Source of the DNA: Streptomyces sp. FIT100
GTDB lineage: Bacteria; Actinomycetota; Actinomycetes; Streptomycetales; Streptomycetaceae
Length of the DNA: 64,000 nt
Assembly (NCBI RefSeq): GCF_024584805.1
Contig: NZ_CP075715.1
Location: forward strand, 4,828,526 to 4,892,525
Reading direction: 5' to 3'
Shown one piece after another: positions 24,140-33,141 of this stretch. The translations under genes were made by a program, and so were the position numbers. Position 1 is the stretch's first letter. Every line of letters starts with the position of its first letter. The notes below the pieces were generated by a model. That model did no database searches, had not been told where the DNA came from, and was given only the letters and a program-made list of their open reading frames with translations.

Positions 24140-25006
24140 ATGACCGCCCAGATTCTCGATGGCAAGGCCACCGCAGCCGCGATCAAGTCCGATCTGACCG
24201 CCCGTGTGGCGGCGCTCAAGGCCGCGGGCGTGACGCCCGGCCTCGGAACGGTACTGGTCGGCGATGACGTCGGCAGCCAGAAGTACGTGGCCGGAAAGCA
24301 CCGCGACTGCGCCCAGGTGGGTATCGCGTCCATCCAGCGCGAACTGCCCGCCACCGCCACTCAGGAAGAGATCGAGGCGGTCGTACGGGAGCTCAACGAG
24401 GACCCGGAGTGCACGGGTTACATCGTCCAGCTGCCGCTCCCCAAGGGCATCGACACCAACCGGGTCCTCGAACTGATGGACCCGGCCAAGGACGCGGACG
24501 GGCTGCACCCGACGAACCTCGGTCGGCTGGTGCTCAACGAGAAGGCGCCGCTGCCGTGCACTCCGGCGGGCATCATCACGCTGCTGCGCCGCCACGGTGT
24601 GGAGATCAACGGCGCGCACGTGGTGGTCGTGGGCCGCGGGGTCACGATCGGCCGGCCGATGCCGCTGCTGCTGACCCGCAAGTCCGAGAACGCGACGGTG
24701 ACGCAGTGCCACACCGGTACGCGCGACCTCTCGGCGCAGCTGCGACAGGCGGACATCATCGTCGCCGCGGCGGGAGTTCCGCACCTCGTCAAGCCGGAGG
24801 ACGTCAAGCCGGGCGCGGCCGTGCTCGACGTCGGCGTCAGCCGGGACGAGAACGGAAAGATCGTCGGGGATGTGCACCCCGGGGTCGCGGAGGTGGCCGG
24901 CTGGGTCGCCCCGAACCCCGGCGGCGTCGGCCCCATGACCCGGGCGCAGCTGCTGGTCAACGTCGTCGAGGCGGCCGAGCGCGCCGCGGCCGCGGCCGCG
25001 GGCTGA
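24140..25006 (+). CDS. folD: Methylene-THF dehydrogenase / methenyl-THF cyclohydrolase
   Basis: 288 residues. YVAGKHRDCAQVGI holds the catalytic Lys of FolD; VQLPLPKGIDTNRVL and PCTPAGIITLLRRHG are further signatures, and HVVVVGRGVTIGRPM is the NADP-binding loop. It interconverts 5,10-methylene- and 10-formyl-THF, feeding purN/purH and linked to glyA. ATG chosen by family start (MTAQILDGKATAAAI). DUF3017 gene follows after 6 bp, probably one transcript. About 230 bp upstream hold no gene or recognisable riboswitch. Confidence 0.96.
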   Translation: MTAQILDGKATAAAIKSDLTARVAALKAAGVTPGLGTVLVGDDVGSQKYVAGKHRDCAQVGIASIQRELPATATQEEIEAVVRELNEDPECTGYIVQLPLPKGIDTNRVLELMDPAKDADGLHPTNLGRLVLNEKAPLPCTPAGIITLLRRHGVEINGAHVVVVGRGVTIGRPMPLLLTRKSENATVTQCHTGTRDLSAQLRQADIIVAAAGVPHLVKPEDVKPGAAVLDVGVSRDENGKIVGDVHPGVAEVAGWVAPNPGGVGPMTRAQLLVNVVEAAERAAAAAAG

Positions 25007-25012
25007 CCGGAC

Positions 25013-25726
25013 ATGGGCGAGCCCGCACCGGGGACCGGCGCCCCGGACCACGACCCCGCCGACACCGAGGGCACGAACCCCGCGGCGAACGGGGCGAAGC
25101 CGCGCGCGGCGAACGGCGCCGGGAACGCCAACGGGCAGGCGCCGGCCCGCCCCGGCGCCACCGGCCCGCTCAACGGGGCCGCACCGGCAGCGCCGAAGGG
25201 CGGACCTGTGCCCGACCGTACGGCGAACGGCTCGCTCAACGGGGCCGCACCCAAGGACGCACCCGCGCCCGGCTCCGCACCCGCGCCCGGTGCCGCGTCC
25301 GGGGCCGGGACCGGCTCCCGGCCCGGCGGACCCTCACGGCGGCCGCCCGCCGTCACCCGTGACACCGCCCGCCCGGAAGGCGGCGGCAGGGCGGCGCCCG
25401 GGGACGCCCCGGCGCCCGCCCGCCAGTGGCCGCTGCTCACCGTGATCGGGCTGGCGGTGCTCGGACTGCTGATCGTCGCGGTGGACCCGTTCGCCCAGGC
25501 GTTCCGCGTCGGCACGATCCTGGTGGGTGCCGCACTGCTCGCCGGCGCGGCGTTCCGCCGCGTCCTGCCCTCGGTGGGCATGCTCGCGGTGCGCTCGCGC
25601 TTCACCGACATGGTCACGTACGGGCTGCTCGGCACCGTGATCGTGCTGCTCGCCCTGATGGCGCAGCCCCGGCCCTGGCTGGAGATCCCGTTCCTGGAGG
25701 ACGCGGTCCGCTTCACCGTACGCTGA
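25013..25726 (+). CDS. DUF3017 membrane protein
   Basis: 237 residues. The first 140 are disordered, with repeated Ala-Asn-Gly and Leu-Asn-Gly-Ala motifs (ATGPLNGAAPAAPKG, NGSLNGAAPKDAPA). The C-terminal 95 residues form three membrane spans (PLLTVIGLAVLGLLIVAVD, AGTLLVG-like, and MVTYGLLGTVIVLLALM) typical of DUF3017. It lies 6 bp behind folD, an arrangement common in actinobacteria, but no mechanistic link is known to me. A strong terminator follows. Confidence 0.8.
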   Translation: MGEPAPGTGAPDHDPADTEGTNPAANGAKPRAANGAGNANGQAPARPGATGPLNGAAPAAPKGGPVPDRTANGSLNGAAPKDAPAPGSAPAPGAASGAGTGSRPGGPSRRPPAVTRDTARPEGGGRAAPGDAPAPARQWPLLTVIGLAVLGLLIVAVDPFAQAFRVGTILVGAALLAGAAFRRVLPSVGMLAVRSRFTDMVTYGLLGTVIVLLALMAQPRPWLEIPFLEDAVRFTVR

Positions 25727-25800
25727 GGGGTGTCGTCCGGATCAGGACCCGGCGGCCGACCGCTGATCCGGACAGTCGGCCGACCGTTGATCGGACAGTG

Positions 25801-25838
25801 CGGGGCCCGTCCTCTCCCCCGTGGGAGGACGGGCCCCG
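25801..25838. terminator. Terminator after folD-DUF3017
   Basis: CGGGGCCCGTCCTC (25801-25814) pairs with GAGGACGGGCCCCG (25825-25838) in a 14-bp perfect stem. Just before it lie two near-copies of a 24-25-bp unit (GGCCGACCG-T/C-TGATC...GGACAGT, about 25753-25799). Confidence 0.9.
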
Positions 25839-25977
25839 TCACGTGCAACAGCGTCATGGACGCGCCAAACGTGTTCAAGAGCCGCCAGGTGCCTGTGGCA
25901 CGGAAGTGACCGTTCCGCCACCGTGTGATGGCCGGGCAACGGATGCGCAACCGGGCGCGCGACCCGCGACGGGGACC

Positions 25978-26010
25978 GCTCGGGAGGCGCTCGGGAGGCG
26001 CTCGGGAGGC
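25978..26010. repeat. Three 11-bp repeats in the 380-bp gap before the HTH-DUF2690 gene
   Basis: GCTCGGGAGGC is repeated exactly three times. Apart from this and the terminator, I see no gene in 25839-26218; it presumably holds the promoter of the next gene. Confidence 0.85.
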
Positions 26011-26218
26011 GCGCGCGGGGTAACCCGGAGTAAGGAACAACTCCCGAAGTGCCCCCGTGCGCCCCGGACCCGGGAACTGCCATCCTGGCCCTGCGCATTC
26101 CTCCGGGCAGTCCGTGACCGAGGGGGAGTGGCGGGGCGCCTCGGGGCGTCCCCCCACACCCCAGGGCGCCGGGGGAGAAGGGCGCATCAGGCACGTTCGG
26201 GGGGACAAGGGGGAGGCA

Positions 26219-27325
26219 ATGCCTCGTTGGAAGGCGCTACCGGAAGAACTCGACCCTCAGGTCAGGGAGTTCGCCGGTCAGTTGCGCCGGCTCGTCGACC
26301 GCAGCGGACTGAGCGTCGCCGCCGTCTCCGACCGCACCGGCTACAGCAAGACGTCGTGGGAGCGCTATCTGAACGGGCGGCTGCTCGCGCCCAAGGGCGC
26401 GATCGTCGCACTCGCCGAGGTGACCGGGACGAACCCGCTCCATCTCCTCACCATGTGGGAGCTCGCCGAGCGCGCCTGGAGCCGCTCCGAGATGCGCCAT
26501 GACATGACGATGGAGGCCATCCGGATCTCGCAGGCGCGGGCGGCGCTGGGGGAGACCGGGCCGCACACCGCCCCCCAGGGCGGGGGGCCGCGGACGACTG
26601 CTCCCCCGGCCCGACCGGGCGCCGGTCCGGAGAGCACCGGACCGGGCCGTCCGCCGTACGTGCCCACACAGCGCGGCGGCAGCTCGGCCCCGCCGCCGCC
26701 CTCGTATCCCGCACCACCGGGGCACCGCGCCGCGTCCGGCCGAGGCGCCGACCGGGGCGACGAGCGGGGTCGCGGGAGGCGTAGGGCGACCGTCTTCCTC
26801 GGGGGCGTCGTCGGCGCTCTGATCGTGGTCGCGGCGGCTGTGCTCCTGACGGACCTCGGTGGCGGGGGCAGCGGCGAGGACCCGGGCAGGAGCGTCGCCG
26901 AGTCGCCGGCCGCGTCGCCCACCGTCAGCGATCCGCAGCTGCCCGCAGGGGTGAAGTGCTCCGGCGCCGACTGCACCGGCCAGGACCCCGAGACCATGGG
27001 CTGCGGCGGCGAGTTCGCCGCGACCGTGTCGAAGACCACGGTCGGTACGGCCCTCGTCGAGGTGCGCTACAGCAGGACGTGCGCGGCCGCGTGGGCCCGT
27101 ATCACCCAGGCCGCGCCCGGCGACAAGGTCTCCATCACCGCGGGCGGGGCGACCCGGAACGGTCTGGTGAACGCCGACAACGCCGACAACGCCGACAACG
27201 CGGATAAGGCAGACAAGGCGGACAGGGACGCGTACACGCCGATGGTCGCGGTGGCGTCGGAGTCGGAGGCGCAGGCGTGCGCGACGCTCACGACGGGCAC
27301 GAAGGGCTGCACGACGGAGCGGTGA
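26219..27325 (+). CDS. HTH / transmembrane / DUF2690 sensor-type protein
   Basis: 368 residues. The N-terminal XRE-like HTH (residues about 15-85) contains LSVAAVSDRTGYSKTSWERYLNG. After a disordered linker a single span (ATVFLGGVVGALIVVAAAVLL) leads to an external DUF2690 domain with four or five Cys (KCSGADCTGQDPETMGCGG, RTCAAAW, QACATL, TKGC), a disulphide-rich fold. A DNA-binding head, one span and an extracytoplasmic domain suggest one-component signalling across the membrane. GGGAGG precedes ATG 26219. Just before the end is a 9-bp repeat (27170-27220) giving NADNADNADNADKADKADR in place of a loop. Confidence 0.82.
   Translation: MPRWKALPEELDPQVREFAGQLRRLVDRSGLSVAAVSDRTGYSKTSWERYLNGRLLAPKGAIVALAEVTGTNPLHLLTMWELAERAWSRSEMRHDMTMEAIRISQARAALGETGPHTAPQGGGPRTTAPPARPGAGPESTGPGRPPYVPTQRGGSSAPPPPSYPAPPGHRAASGRGADRGDERGRGRRRATVFLGGVVGALIVVAAAVLLTDLGGGGSGEDPGRSVAESPAASPTVSDPQLPAGVKCSGADCTGQDPETMGCGGEFAATVSKTTVGTALVEVRYSRTCAAAWARITQAAPGDKVSITAGGATRNGLVNADNADNADNADKADKADRDAYTPMVAVASESEAQACATLTTGTKGCTTER
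27170..27230. repeat. 9-bp repeat in DUF2690 domain
   Basis: GCCGACAAC-type units repeat about six times (Asn-Ala-Asp then Lys-Ala-Asp), inside the external domain, in frame. Confidence 0.85.
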
Positions 27326-27429
27326 CCGGCCCCGCCGGACGGCGCCGGACCGCGCAGGGCGGTGCCGTCCGGCAGGGCCGAGGGTGGTGGGCGGCGGGCG
27401 CCAGTGAGTCGCACCACAAGGGGCGAGGG

Positions 27430-27530
27430 CCGCGCGCCCTGGCACGCACTTCCCCGTAGCCCTGCGGGCACGGAAGGTGCCCCCACCGCGTCGGCTTCCT
27501 CGTTCGCCTCCGCCCTGCGAACGCACGCAC
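27430..27530. repeat. Decayed relative of the MITE-like element
   Basis: CCTGGCACGCACTTCCCCGTAGCCCTGCGGGCACGGAAGGTGCCCCCACCGCG, followed by TTCGCCTCCGCC and GCGAACGCACGCACC, matches in order the core of the elements at 39421-39637 and 47699-47967 with many changes. The terminal repeats are not recognisable. The 400-bp gap 27326-27726 otherwise shows no gene and must contain the mdh promoter. Confidence 0.55.
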
Positions 27531-27726
27531 CGCTGTCGCACGCACCGCTGTGACATCAGCCGCTCCGCGGCGGGCCGCTCGCCGATCCGGCCCGATCCGA
27601 ACGGCAGGCCCTGGCGGTGCGCGGGTCCCGGGGTCGGATAGCCTGACGGCTGGATATCTCTCCACGTCGAGATATTCCGCACCAGGGGCAGGGACCCCCA
27701 CCGCCAGCTGTCTTACGGAGATCGCC

Positions 27727-28716
27727 ATGACCCGCACTCCCGTGAATGTCACCGTCACCGGCGCGGCCGGCCAGATCGGCTACGCGCTGCTCTTCCGCAT
27801 CGCCTCGGGCCACCTGCTCGGCGCGGACGTGCCGGTCAAGCTCCGCCTTCTGGAGATCCCGCAGGGCCTGAAGGCCGCCGAGGGCACCGCCATGGAGCTC
27901 GACGACTGCGCCTTCCCGCTGCTCCAGGGCATCGACATCACCGACGACCCGAACGTCGCCTTCGAGGGCGCCAACGTCGCGCTGCTGGTCGGCGCTCGTC
28001 CGCGGACGAAGGGCATGGAGCGCGGCGACCTGCTCTCCGCCAACGGCGGCATCTTCAAGCCGCAGGGCAAGGCGATCAACGACCACGCCGCGGACGACAT
28101 CAAGGTCCTCGTCGTCGGCAACCCGGCCAACACCAACGCGCTCATCGCGCAGGCCGCCGCCCCGGACGTACCGGCCGAGCGCTTCACCGCGATGACCCGC
28201 CTCGACCACAACCGCGCGATCTCGCAGCTCGCCGCCAGGACCGGTGCCGCCGTCTCCGACATCAAGCGCCTGACCATCTGGGGCAACCACTCCGCGACCC
28301 AGTACCCGGACATCTTCCACGCGGAGATCGCCGGCAAGAACGCCGCGGAGGTCGTCAACGACCAGGCGTGGCTGGCCGACACCTTCATCCCGACCGTCGC
28401 CAAGCGCGGCGCGGCGATCATCGAGGCCCGTGGCGCCTCCTCGGCCGCCTCCGCCGCCAACGCCGCCATCGACCACGTCCACACCTGGGTCAACGGCACG
28501 GCCGAGGGCGACTGGACCTCCATGGGCATCCCGTCGGACGGCTCCTACGGCGTCCCGGAGGGTCTGATCTCCTCCTTCCCGGTCACCTGCAAGGACGGCA
28601 CGTACGAGATCGTCCAGGGCCTGGACATCAACGAGTTCTCCCGCACCCGCATCGACGCGTCGGTGAAGGAGCTGGAGGAGGAGCGCGACGCCGTTCGCGG
28701 TCTCGGCCTCATCTGA
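27727..28716 (+). CDS. mdh: Malate dehydrogenase
   Basis: 329 residues, LDH/MDH family. VTVTGAAGQIGYALLFRIASG is the NAD-binding Rossmann start; GARPRTKGMERGDLL carries substrate-binding Arg residues and the mobile loop; TRLDHNRA gives the Asp and WGNHSATQYPD the catalytic His (about residue 188). It oxidises malate to oxaloacetate in the TCA cycle; this longer type is the cytosolic-like MDH common in actinobacteria. GGAGATCGCC precedes the ATG. A tandem array of tetraloop hairpins follows. Confidence 0.97.
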   Translation: MTRTPVNVTVTGAAGQIGYALLFRIASGHLLGADVPVKLRLLEIPQGLKAAEGTAMELDDCAFPLLQGIDITDDPNVAFEGANVALLVGARPRTKGMERGDLLSANGGIFKPQGKAINDHAADDIKVLVVGNPANTNALIAQAAAPDVPAERFTAMTRLDHNRAISQLAARTGAAVSDIKRLTIWGNHSATQYPDIFHAEIAGKNAAEVVNDQAWLADTFIPTVAKRGAAIIEARGASSAASAANAAIDHVHTWVNGTAEGDWTSMGIPSDGSYGVPEGLISSFPVTCKDGTYEIVQGLDINEFSRTRIDASVKELEEERDAVRGLGLI

Positions 28717-28723
28717 TCCGAGC

Positions 28724-28799
28724 CGCCCGGAAACGGGCGGTACCCGGAAACGGGCGGTACCCGGAAACGGGCGGCACCCGGAAGGGACGCCACCCGGAA
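28724..28799. repeat. 17-bp tandem array of GAAA-tetraloop hairpins after mdh
   Basis: CCCGGAAACGGGCGGTA repeats at 28726, 28743 and 28760, then decays. Each unit contains CCCG-GAAA-CGGG, a stem with a GNRA loop; the first extends to CCGCCCG-GAAA-CGGGCGG (28724-28741). It starts 8 bp after the mdh stop and probably serves as terminator or transcript end-protection. Confidence 0.85.
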
Positions 28800-28864
28800 G
28801 CCGGTTCGTGGGGCGCTGCGCGGTTGCGTAGCGCCCCACAGCGCTCTCTGCGAGCCTGGGGCGC

Positions 28865-29398
28865 ATGAGGGAGCACCGAGCCGCCACCCGCCTCGTCCTG
28901 CTGCGGCACGCCAAGTCCGCGTGGCCGGACGTCGCGGACCACGACCGCCCCCTCGCGCCGCGCGGTCGGCGCGATGCCCCGGCCGCCGGCCGGCTGCTGC
29001 GCGAGCACGGGTACGTGCCCGACCTCGTCGTCTGCTCGACCGCCCGCCGCGCCCGTGAGACCTGGGAACTCGCCGCCGCCGAGCTGGGCACCCGGGTGCC
29101 CGTCCGCTACGACGAGCGCGTGTACGGCGCGGACCCGGCGGAGCTGGCGGGTGTTCTGCGGGAGCTGCCCGTCGAGGTGGGCACGGCCCTGCTGGTCGGC
29201 CACAACCCGGGCATCGAGGACCTGGCGGGCGGGCTCACGGGCGAGGACGACGGTGACGCGCTCGCCCGGATGACGGAGAAGTTCCCGACGTCCGCCCTCG
29301 CGGTGCTCAGCCTCCCGGGAGGCTGGGCGGGGTTCCGTCCCGGCACGGCCCGGCTCACGGCGTTCGTCGTCGCCAGGGGGAAGAAGCCGGATAAGTGA
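28865..29398 (+). CDS. SixA-like histidine phosphatase
   Basis: 177 residues. LVLLRHAKSAWPD contains the RHx catalytic motif of the histidine phosphatase superfamily, and LLVGHNPGIEDLAGGL the second catalytic His. STARRARETWELAA supplies the Arg of the phosphate pocket. SixA-type enzymes remove phosphate from phosphohistidine proteins; substrates in Streptomyces are unknown. Start ATG 28865 preceded by GGGGCGC only. Free-standing gene between mdh and the 600-bp region ahead of the betaine operon. Confidence 0.88.
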   Translation: MREHRAATRLVLLRHAKSAWPDVADHDRPLAPRGRRDAPAAGRLLREHGYVPDLVVCSTARRARETWELAAAELGTRVPVRYDERVYGADPAELAGVLRELPVEVGTALLVGHNPGIEDLAGGLTGEDDGDALARMTEKFPTSALAVLSLPGGWAGFRPGTARLTAFVVARGKKPDK

Positions 29399-29540
29399 GC
29401 GGGGCGGCCGTGAAGCCGCCGGACACAAAACAGTCCCCGGTAGTCCGCGTCGATCCCCGTATCTCGGTCGTCGCCGCGATTCCGGTTCTCGCGCTTTCTG
29501 CCGGGGGCCTAGCCAGAGCCGAGGGAAGGGTCACGCCTGG

Positions 29541-29558
29541 CGATGGACGTCTCCATCG
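29541..29558. promoter_or_regulatory. Palindrome in the 600-bp gap before the betaine operon
   Basis: CGATGGA-CGTC-TCCATCG, perfect 7-bp arms. The gap 29399-29995 has no credible gene: codon third-position bias is lost and short ORFs conflict. Candidate operator for the choline/betaine operon or for an unseen transcript. Confidence 0.4.
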
Positions 29559-29941
29559 AGGGGTGCGGCTCTCTCCGGTTTTCCGGTGTAAGGAATAGTT
29601 TCCTCCCGTTTTGCCCGAAGTCAAGAGGCGATCGCGGGGTCGGGCTCCGCGACTGATCCCCCCTTCGCGGAGCCGTGACACCGGGTCGCGGGGCCCTCGC
29701 TCGCGCCACACGGGGCGGCCGGCCCGTACCGTGGGTCGGTCCGAGCGCCGCGCGTCCACATCGACCAGTCACCTCGGCTCCCACGGCACGGGACACGGCG
29801 GCGGCACGCGCCGCGAAGTCCGGCCGCGCCGCCAGGTCCACGGGGGTTCCCGTTGCCGCCCGCGATCTTGCGGGGGAGTGACCCCGGCCACTTCGAGTCG
29901 GTCGCCGCGCATGCTTTCCACCCTCCCGGGCAGGCGTCCCG

Positions 29942-29963
29942 CTCACCAGCCGTCGCTGGTGAG
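29942..29963. promoter_or_regulatory. Perfect inverted repeat just ahead of betaine operon
   Basis: CTCACCAGC-CGTC-GCTGGTGAG, 9-bp perfect arms, ends 32 bp before the GTG start of the aldehyde dehydrogenase and before its GGAAGG ribosome site. Likely operator or leader stem controlling the whole five-gene operon. Confidence 0.6.
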
Positions 29964-29995
29964 AGGCAAAACGGGAACGGAAGGCCAAACGCGAC

Positions 29996-31495
29996 GTGTC
30001 GGCACAACAGACCATCCACGTGGGCGGAGAGTGGCGCGAAGCCGCCTCCGGCGCCACGCGCGAGATCCTCGACCCCGCCTCCGCCACGCCCTTCGCGGTC
30101 GTGGCGGAAGGCGGGGCCGAGGACACCGACGCCGCGATCGCCGCAGCGCGCGCCGCCTTCGACCGGGGCCAGGGGGAATGGCCTCGTACGCCGGTGGCCG
30201 AACGGGCCGCCCTGCTGCGGCGCGTCGCCGCGCTGCTGCGGCGGGACCGCGAGGAGCTCGGGCTGCTGGAGAGCCGGGACGCGGGCAAGACGCTGGAGGA
30301 GGGCCGCGTCGACGTCGACTGCGTCGCCGACGCCTTCGCCTACTTCGCCGACCTCGTCATGAACGAGAGCGGGCGCGTCGTGGACGCCGGGTCGCCGGAC
30401 GTCCACAGCGTCGTCGTCCACGAACCGGTCGGGGTCTGCGCCCTGATCACCCCCTGGAACTACCCGCTCCTCCAGGCCAGTTGGAAGATCGCGCCGGCCC
30501 TCGCCGCGGGCAACACCTTCGTCGTCAAGCCGAGCGAGCTCACACCGCTCACCACCGTCGCACTCATCCGGCTGCTGACCGAGGCCGGACTGCCCGACGG
30601 GGTCGCCAACCTCGTCACCGGCCCCGGCTCCACCGTCGGCGCGCGCCTCGCCGAGCACCCCGACGTCGACCTCGTCTCCTTCACCGGCGGCCTGGTCAGC
30701 GGTACGAAGGTCATGCGCGCCGCCGCCGACAGCGTCAAGAAGGTCGCCCTGGAGCTCGGCGGCAAGAACCCCAACGTCGTCTTCGCGGACGCCTGCACGG
30801 ACGACGCCGGCTTCGACACCGCCGTCGACCAGGCGCTGAACGCCGCGTTCATCCACAGCGGCCAGGTCTGCTCCGCAGGCTCCCGCCTCATCGTCGAGGA
30901 GTCCCTCCGCGACCGCTTCGTCGCCGAACTCGCCCGCCGCGCCGACCGGATCCGCCTCGGCCACGGCACCGACAAGGACGCCGAGTGCGGACCCCTCGTA
31001 TCGGCGCAGCAGCTGGCGAAGACGGAGGAGTACGTCGCCTCCGCGCTCGCCGACGGCGCGGTGCTGCGGGCCGGCGGGACGCGGCCCGAAGGGCCCGGGT
31101 ACGAGGGGTACTTCTACCGGCCCACCGTCCTCGACCGGTGCCACCGGGCCATGCGCGTCGTCCGCGAGGAGGTCTTCGGGCCGGTGCTGACCGTGGAGAC
31201 CTTCCGCACCGAGGACGAGGCCGTCGCCCTCGCCAACGACACCGAGTACGGCCTCGCGGGCGGTGTCTGGAGCGGCGACCCCGGGCGGGCCCGGCGCGTC
31301 GCCGGCCGGCTGCGGCACGGAACCGTGTGGATCAACGACTACCACCCCTATCTGCCGCAGGCGGAGTGGGGCGGCTTCGGCAAGTCCGGCATCGGCCGGG
31401 AGCTCGGCCCCACCGGGCTCGCCGAGTACCGCGAGACCAAGCACGTCTACCAGAACCTCGCCCCGCGCCCCGTGCGCTGGTTCGCGGGCGGCTGA
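29996..31495 (+). CDS. betB: Betaine-aldehyde dehydrogenase
   Basis: 499 residues, aldehyde dehydrogenase superfamily. ITPWNYPLLQASWKIAPALAAGNTFVVKP, split across residues 145-175, is the cofactor region; LELGGKNPNVVF has the general-base Glu and FIHSGQVCSAGSRL the nucleophilic Cys. It oxidises betaine aldehyde to glycine betaine with NAD(P). GTG at 29996 follows GGAAGG. It heads an operon with a GMC choline oxidase-type enzyme and a betaine ABC importer, which supports this substrate over other aldehydes. Confidence 0.9.
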   Translation: MSAQQTIHVGGEWREAASGATREILDPASATPFAVVAEGGAEDTDAAIAAARAAFDRGQGEWPRTPVAERAALLRRVAALLRRDREELGLLESRDAGKTLEEGRVDVDCVADAFAYFADLVMNESGRVVDAGSPDVHSVVVHEPVGVCALITPWNYPLLQASWKIAPALAAGNTFVVKPSELTPLTTVALIRLLTEAGLPDGVANLVTGPGSTVGARLAEHPDVDLVSFTGGLVSGTKVMRAAADSVKKVALELGGKNPNVVFADACTDDAGFDTAVDQALNAAFIHSGQVCSAGSRLIVEESLRDRFVAELARRADRIRLGHGTDKDAECGPLVSAQQLAKTEEYVASALADGAVLRAGGTRPEGPGYEGYFYRPTVLDRCHRAMRVVREEVFGPVLTVETFRTEDEAVALANDTEYGLAGGVWSGDPGRARRVAGRLRHGTVWINDYHPYLPQAEWGGFGKSGIGRELGPTGLAEYRETKHVYQNLAPRPVRWFAGG

Positions 31496-31596
31496 GAGCC
31501 GGGCAACGGGAACAGCGGAAGGCGGCCGGGACCGGCGGAGGACCACCGGGACCGGCCGGGAACGTCAGAAAACGGGGAGCAGGAGAGCACCGCACC

Positions 31597-33141
31597 ATGA
31601 CCGAGCAGCACATCTACGAGTACGACTATGTCGTCGTCGGGGGCGGCACCGCCGGATCGGTGATCGCCTCCCGCCTGACCGAGGACCCGGACACCACCGT
31701 CGCCGTCATCGAGGGCGGACCGAGCGATGTCGGCCGCGACGACGTCCTCACGCTGCGCCGCTGGATGGGGCTGCTCGGCGGCGAGCTCGACTACGACTAC
31801 CCCACCACCGAACAGCCCCGCGGCAACTCGCACATCCGGCACAGCCGCGCCCGCGTCCTCGGCGGCTGTTCCTCGCACAACACCCTCATCGCCTTCAAGC
31901 CGCTGCCGTCCGACTGGGACGAGTGGGCCGAGGCGGGGGCGGACGGCTGGGACGCCGCCGCCATGGACCCGTACTTCGACCGGCTGCTCAACAACGTCGT
32001 GCCGGTCGACGAGGCCGACCGCAACGCCATCGCCCGCGACTTCGTCGACGCCGCCCAGGCCGCGCTCGGCGTCCCGCGCGTCGAGGGCTTCAACAAGGGG
32101 CCCTTCCACGAGGGCGTCGGCTTCTTCGACCTCGCCTACCACCCGGAGAACAACAAGCGTTCGTCGGCGTCGGTCGCCTATCTCCACCCGGTCATGGACG
32201 AGCGGCCGAACCTCACGCTGATGCTGGAGACCTGGGCGTACCGGCTCGACCTGGACGGCACCCGGGCGACCGGCGTCCGGGTGCGGACGAAGGACGGCGA
32301 GGAGCGGCTCGTACGGGCGCGGCGCGAGGTCGTCGTCTGCGCGGGCGCCGTCGACACCCCGCGGCTGCTGCTGCACTCCGGCATCGGCCCGAAGGAGGAC
32401 CTCGAAGCCCTCGGCATCCCCGTGGTCCACGATCTGCCGGGCGTCGGCGAGAACCTCCTCGACCACCCCGAGTCGGTGATCGTCTGGGAGACCCACGGAC
32501 CGATCCCCGAGAACTCGGCGATGGACTCCGACGCCGGGCTCTTCGTCCGCCGCGACCCGGACACGCGCGGACCCGATCTGATGTTCCACTTCTACCAGAT
32601 CCCCTTCACCGACAACCCGGAGCGGCTCGGCTACGAACGCCCGCCGCACGGGGTGTCGATGACCCCGAACATCCCCAAGCCGCGCAGCCGCGGCCGGCTC
32701 TACCTCACCAGCGCCGACCCCGAGACCAAGCCGGCCCTCGACTTCCGCTACTTCACCGACGAGGACGACCACGACGGCCGCACGCTCGTCGACGGCATCC
32801 GCCTCGCCCGCGAGATCGCGAAGGCCGCGCCGCTCGCCGACTGGCTCAAGCGGGAGGTGTGCCCGGGGCCCGAGGTGACGGGCGACGAGGAGCTGAGCGA
32901 GTACGCCCGCAAGGTCGCGCACACGGTCTACCACCCCGCCGGCACCTGCCGGATGGGGGCCGCGACCGACGGACTCGCCGTCGTCGCCCCCGATCTGACC
33001 GTACGGGGGCTCGACGGCATCCGCGTCGCCGACGCGTCCGTCTTTCCGACGATGCCCGCCGTGAACCCGATGATCGGCGTCCTGATGGTCGGCGAGAAAT
33101 GTGCCGAACTGCTGACGAAAACAACGGGGAGTGAGAGCTGA
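31597..33141 (+). CDS. betA: GMC oxidoreductase, choline dehydrogenase/oxidase type
   Basis: 514 residues. YDYVVVGGGTAGSVIASRL is the FAD-binding start; HSRARVLGGCSSHN is GMC signature 1, CAGAVDTPRLLLHSGIGP signature 2, and VYHPAGTCRMG plus VNPMIG near the end give the active-site His/Asn pair. In this operon it most likely oxidises choline to betaine aldehyde for the enzyme upstream. GGGGAGCAGGAGAG precedes ATG 31597. The stop overlaps the start of the ABC ATPase. Other alcohols are possible in the GMC family. Confidence 0.88.
   Translation: MTEQHIYEYDYVVVGGGTAGSVIASRLTEDPDTTVAVIEGGPSDVGRDDVLTLRRWMGLLGGELDYDYPTTEQPRGNSHIRHSRARVLGGCSSHNTLIAFKPLPSDWDEWAEAGADGWDAAAMDPYFDRLLNNVVPVDEADRNAIARDFVDAAQAALGVPRVEGFNKGPFHEGVGFFDLAYHPENNKRSSASVAYLHPVMDERPNLTLMLETWAYRLDLDGTRATGVRVRTKDGEERLVRARREVVVCAGAVDTPRLLLHSGIGPKEDLEALGIPVVHDLPGVGENLLDHPESVIVWETHGPIPENSAMDSDAGLFVRRDPDTRGPDLMFHFYQIPFTDNPERLGYERPPHGVSMTPNIPKPRSRGRLYLTSADPETKPALDFRYFTDEDDHDGRTLVDGIRLAREIAKAAPLADWLKREVCPGPEVTGDEELSEYARKVAHTVYHPAGTCRMGAATDGLAVVAPDLTVRGLDGIRVADASVFPTMPAVNPMIGVLMVGEKCAELLTKTTGSES

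Noticed and set aside
29611..33141. 1176-codon ORF joining the pre-betaine gap, the aldehyde dehydrogenase region and the GMC gene
   Set aside because: The frame is open by chance through the dehydrogenase gene; only its last part (from 31597) is coding.
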